The notes below the pieces were generated by a model. The model was not told where the DNA came from. It was given only the letters and a program-made list of their open reading frames with translations, and did no database searches. Shown here piece by piece: positions 3,368 through 5,680 of a DNA stretch of 5,680 nt; the first letter of the stretch is position 1; the number at the start of each line of letters is the position of its first letter. The translations under genes were made by a program, and so were the position numbers. Origin of the DNA: Elusimicrobiota bacterium (lineage in GTDB: Bacteria > Elusimicrobiota > Elusimicrobia > UBA1565 > UBA9628); contig JAHFCD010000183.1 of NCBI GenBank assembly GCA_023249695.1, forward strand, positions 1 through 5,680, in the 5' to 3' direction.

Positions 3368-5680
3368 CTGGCTGAAGGAACATCTTCCCCTCGAGATCTC
3401 CGCGGCGGAGCTCTCGGTCCATCTGCTCAAGATCGGCTTCGAGGTCGCGGGCCACGAGCGCCTGGGGCCGACCTTCACCGGCGTCGTCGTCGGCAAGGTC
3501 GTGTCGAAGGAGAAGCACCCCAACGCCGACAAGCTCTCCGTGTGCGTCGTCGACGACGGGGCCGTGAAGCGGACGGTCGTGTGCGGCGCCCCGAACGTGG
3601 ACGCCGGGCAGACCGTCGCGTACGCGCGGCCCGGCGCCGTCCTGCCCGGTGCCTCCGGCACTTCAATAAAAATTGAAGGCCGCAAGCTGCGCGGCGTCGA
3701 GAGCCAGGGCATGATCTGCTCGCGCTCCGAGCTGGGACTGCCCAAGGACGTGGACGGGATCTGGATCATGGGCGAGGGCCCGGCGCTCGGCACCGACGTG
3801 GGCTCCCTGCTCGGGCCCGCCGACGATATTTTAGAGGTCGAGGTCACCACGAACCGGCCCGACTGCCTGTCGCACCGCGGCCTGGCGCGCGAGCTCGCGG
3901 CCTACTTCCGGAAGGAGCTGAAGCCGCTCGGCGGCGGGATGATGGAGACGCAGCACCCGTCGTTTCCCGTGACCGTCGAGGACGGCGAGGCGTGCCCGTT
4001 CTACGGCGCGCGGCTGATCGAGGGAGTCGCCGTGGGCGACTCTCCCGCGTGGCTCAAGGCCAAGCTCGAGGCGATCGGCTTGCGGCCGATCAACAGCGTC
4101 GTCGACATCACGAATTATGTCCTGCACGACATCGGACAGCCGCTGCACGCGTTCGACGCGGACAAGCTCGCGGGCTCGAAGATCGTCGTGCGGCGCTCGA
4201 AAGCCGGCGAGAAGCTGCTGGCCCTCGATCACAAGACCTACGACCTTCCCGAAGGCCTTCTGGTGATCGCCGACGCGGAAAAACCCGTCGCCTTGGCGGG
4301 CGTCATGGGCGGGGAAGACACCGCGGTCACCACGGCGACGAAGCGGGTGATTCTCGAAGGCGCCTTCTTCAATCCCGTCGAGGCCCGCAAATCCTCTCAG
4401 AAGACGCGGCTGCGGTCGGATTCCTCGTATCGCTTCGAGCGCGGCGCCGACCCGGAGGCCCCGCGCGCGGCGGCCGACCGCGCGGCGGCCCTGATCCTGC
4501 GGCTCGCGGGAGGCTCCGCGGCTCGGCCCGTCGAGGCGAAGGCGGGAGTTCCCGCCCGGCCGGCGATTCGCGCGAGCGTCGCGAAGATCAACGCGGTGCT
4601 GGGGTCTGATTTCACCGAGCTCGCCGTGAAGGGGGCGCTCGGGTCGATCGGCACGGTCCACGACGGCGGCGCCGAGTTCACGTTCGACGCGCCTTCCTGG
4701 CGGCATGACCTGTTCACGGCGAACGACCTGGCCGAGGAAGCGGGGCGCTTCCTCGGGTACGAGAACATTCCCTACCGCATGGCGCCGATGGCGGCGAAGA
4801 CGGCGCGCCTCACGCCGGTCGAGACGGAATCGCGCCGCGTGCGGACCCGGCTCACGGCCCTCGGTCTGTGGGAGGCGTACAACTACGATCTGGTCTCCGA
4901 AAAAACGCTGGCCGCGTGCCGCCTCTCGCCCGACGCCCAGCCGCGGGTCGCCCATCCCCTCTCCGAGGACTGGGCGCTGCTGCGCTCCTCGCTGCTGCCG
5001 GGCCTGCTCAAGAACGCCCAGTACAACCTCGGCCGCGGCGCGGATTCGGTGCGCTTCTTCGAGCTCGGCAAGTCCTACGCGATCCGCGGCAAGGAGGTCG
5101 ACGAGGTCTGGCGCGTCGCGGGAATCCTACTGGGGCCGGTGCTCGACGCGCGCTGGCAGGCGGCGCGGGCGCCGCGCGCGTCCTTTTACGACGCGAAGGC
5201 GGTCCTCGAGGATCTCCTGGAGGGCGCCGGGGAACTCGTATGGGCCAAGCTCGGCGAGCCGGGCGCGGGCAAGACCGCGTCCGATCCGCTGTTTCATCCG
5301 ACCAACTCCCTGCGCGCGACCGTCAACGGCAAGCCCGTCGCCACGGTCGGCTGGCTGCACCCGCGCGTCGCCCGGGCCCACGATCTCGAACGGGAAGGCG
5401 CCCTGGTCTTCGACGCGGATCTCGACTGGCTCGCCGGCCGCGAGGAAGCCGTCGCCCGCTTCAAGGAATTCTCCGCTTTGCCGGTGTCGCGCCGCGACCT
5501 GGCGCTCGTGCTCGACAAGGCCGCGCCGTACGCGCGCGTCGAGGCCGTCGTGCGCGCCTACCGCCTCGAGGAGCTCCAGGACATACTGCTCTTCGACGTC
5601 TACGAAGGCAAGAACCTCCCGGAAGGCAAGATCAGCCTGGCGATCCGCCTGACCTTCGGGCGCGCGGACCGCACCTTGAC
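3351..5680 (+). CDS. pheT: Phenylalanine–tRNA ligase beta subunit, 3' end cut by window
   Basis: The frame is open from ATG 3351 to the window end (776 full codons), against about 795 residues in E. coli, so only a few dozen residues are missing. Domains in order: N-terminal MKVSYNWLKEHLPLEISAAE; EMAP/OB-fold tRNA-binding domain about 40–150 (HPNADKL at 56–62, GVESQGMICSRSELGL at 115–130); B3/B4 editing domain about 205–395 (INSVVDITNYVLHDIGQPLH at 247–266, GVMGGE at 317–322, DSSYRFERGADP at 357–368); B5 domain about 405–475 (PSWRHDL, then DLAEEAGRFLGYENIP at 459–474); a catalytic-like core from about 490; and an FDX-ACB anticodon-binding domain from about 700 (LPVSRRDLALVLD; ISLAIRLTFGRADRTL at the edge). 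His266 and Glu336 sit where residues of the Tyr-tRNA-Phe editing pocket are expected; this mapping is from memory. The start lies inside pheS and has no Shine–Dalgarno, but the junction is A+T-rich, favouring coupled re-initiation. Confidence 0.98.
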   Translation, partial: MKVSYNWLKEHLPLEISAAELSVHLLKIGFEVAGHERLGPTFTGVVVGKVVSKEKHPNADKLSVCVVDDGAVKRTVVCGAPNVDAGQTVAYARPGAVLPGASGTSIKIEGRKLRGVESQGMICSRSELGLPKDVDGIWIMGEGPALGTDVGSLLGPADDILEVEVTTNRPDCLSHRGLARELAAYFRKELKPLGGGMMETQHPSFPVTVEDGEACPFYGARLIEGVAVGDSPAWLKAKLEAIGLRPINSVVDITNYVLHDIGQPLHAFDADKLAGSKIVVRRSKAGEKLLALDHKTYDLPEGLLVIADAEKPVALAGVMGGEDTAVTTATKRVILEGAFFNPVEARKSSQKTRLRSDSSYRFERGADPEAPRAAADRAAALILRLAGGSAARPVEAKAGVPARPAIRASVAKINAVLGSDFTELAVKGALGSIGTVHDGGAEFTFDAPSWRHDLFTANDLAEEAGRFLGYENIPYRMAPMAAKTARLTPVETESRRVRTRLTALGLWEAYNYDLVSEKTLAACRLSPDAQPRVAHPLSEDWALLRSSLLPGLLKNAQYNLGRGADSVRFFELGKSYAIRGKEVDEVWRVAGILLGPVLDARWQAARAPRASFYDAKAVLEDLLEGAGELVWAKLGEPGAGKTASDPLFHPTNSLRATVNGKPVATVGWLHPRVARAHDLEREGALVFDADLDWLAGREEAVARFKEFSALPVSRRDLALVLDKAAPYARVEAVVRAYRLEELQDILLFDVYEGKNLPEGKISLAIRLTFGRADRTL
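3649..3681 (+). repeat. A+T-rich hairpin inside pheT, overlapping a second small hairpin
   Basis: CTTCAAT (3661–3667) and ATTGAAG (3672–3678) form a perfect 7-bp stem closed by an AAAA loop. GGC (3657–3659) with GCC (3679–3681) extends it to 10 bp past one bulged A. An alternative 5-bp stem GTGCC (3649–3653) with GGCAC (3657–3661) uses the same bases and so competes with it. The segment encodes GTSIKIEG in the tRNA-binding domain with A/T-ending codons (TCA ATA AAA ATT GAA) unlike the rest of the gene. No function is known. Confidence 0.5.

Noticed and set aside
3831..4955. Long 374-codon open frame on the minus strand
   Set aside because: It lies wholly inside pheT, whose frame is supported by unmistakable domain motifs; the minus-strand product is Arg/Gly-rich and low in complexity, as expected from antisense of G+C-rich codons.
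4705..5652. 315-codon open frame on the plus strand
   Set aside because: It is an out-of-frame reading of pheT, extremely Arg/Ser/Ala/Pro-rich; the B5, core and FDX-ACB motifs are all in the pheT frame.

Overview
The window is a compact, mostly G+C-rich stretch of bacterial chromosome. From about base 1138 to the right edge it carries the classic translation cluster infC–rpmI–rplT–pheS–pheT, all on the + strand with gaps of only 10–25 bases and one gene overlap. The proteins are clearly bacterial (IF3, bL35, bL20 and the two PheRS chains). The lineage cannot be fixed from the sequence. The high G+C and the four-cysteine insert in PheS suggest a less-studied Gram-negative phylum; Elusimicrobiota is a guess, not a conclusion.

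Left to right: (1) bases 1–306 hold the 3' end of an unrecognised protein. (2) Bases 307–456 are non-coding and contain a hairpin (339–360), then an A+T-rich control region with a near-consensus sigma-70-type promoter inside nested inverted repeats. (3) Bases 457–1093 hold a two-gene toxin–antitoxin module of the TumE/TumA type, with the toxin first and a helix-turn-helix antitoxin second. (4) Bases 1094–1174 contain a probable promoter, a 7-bp inverted repeat and the ribosome binding site of the translation operon. (5) infC (1175–1717) appears to start at an AUC codon, then come rpmI (1743–1940), rplT (1957–2304), pheS (2315–3367) and pheT (3351 to past the right edge, about 776 residues visible).

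In the translation operon, IF3 polices start-codon choice on the 30S subunit, bL35 and bL20 are 50S assembly proteins, and PheS plus PheT form the (alpha-beta)2 phenylalanyl-tRNA synthetase. In enterobacteria thrS sits just upstream of infC. Here that position is taken by the toxin–antitoxin pair, which looks acquired: its promoter region is 63% A+T by direct count (391–460) within a G+C-rich neighbourhood.

The most notable points are the dense operator architecture of the TumE/TumA promoter, where the toxin start codon lies inside an operator half-site and the transcript would be nearly leaderless, and the non-canonical AUC start inferred for infC. I see no CRISPR array, transposon, tRNA or rRNA.
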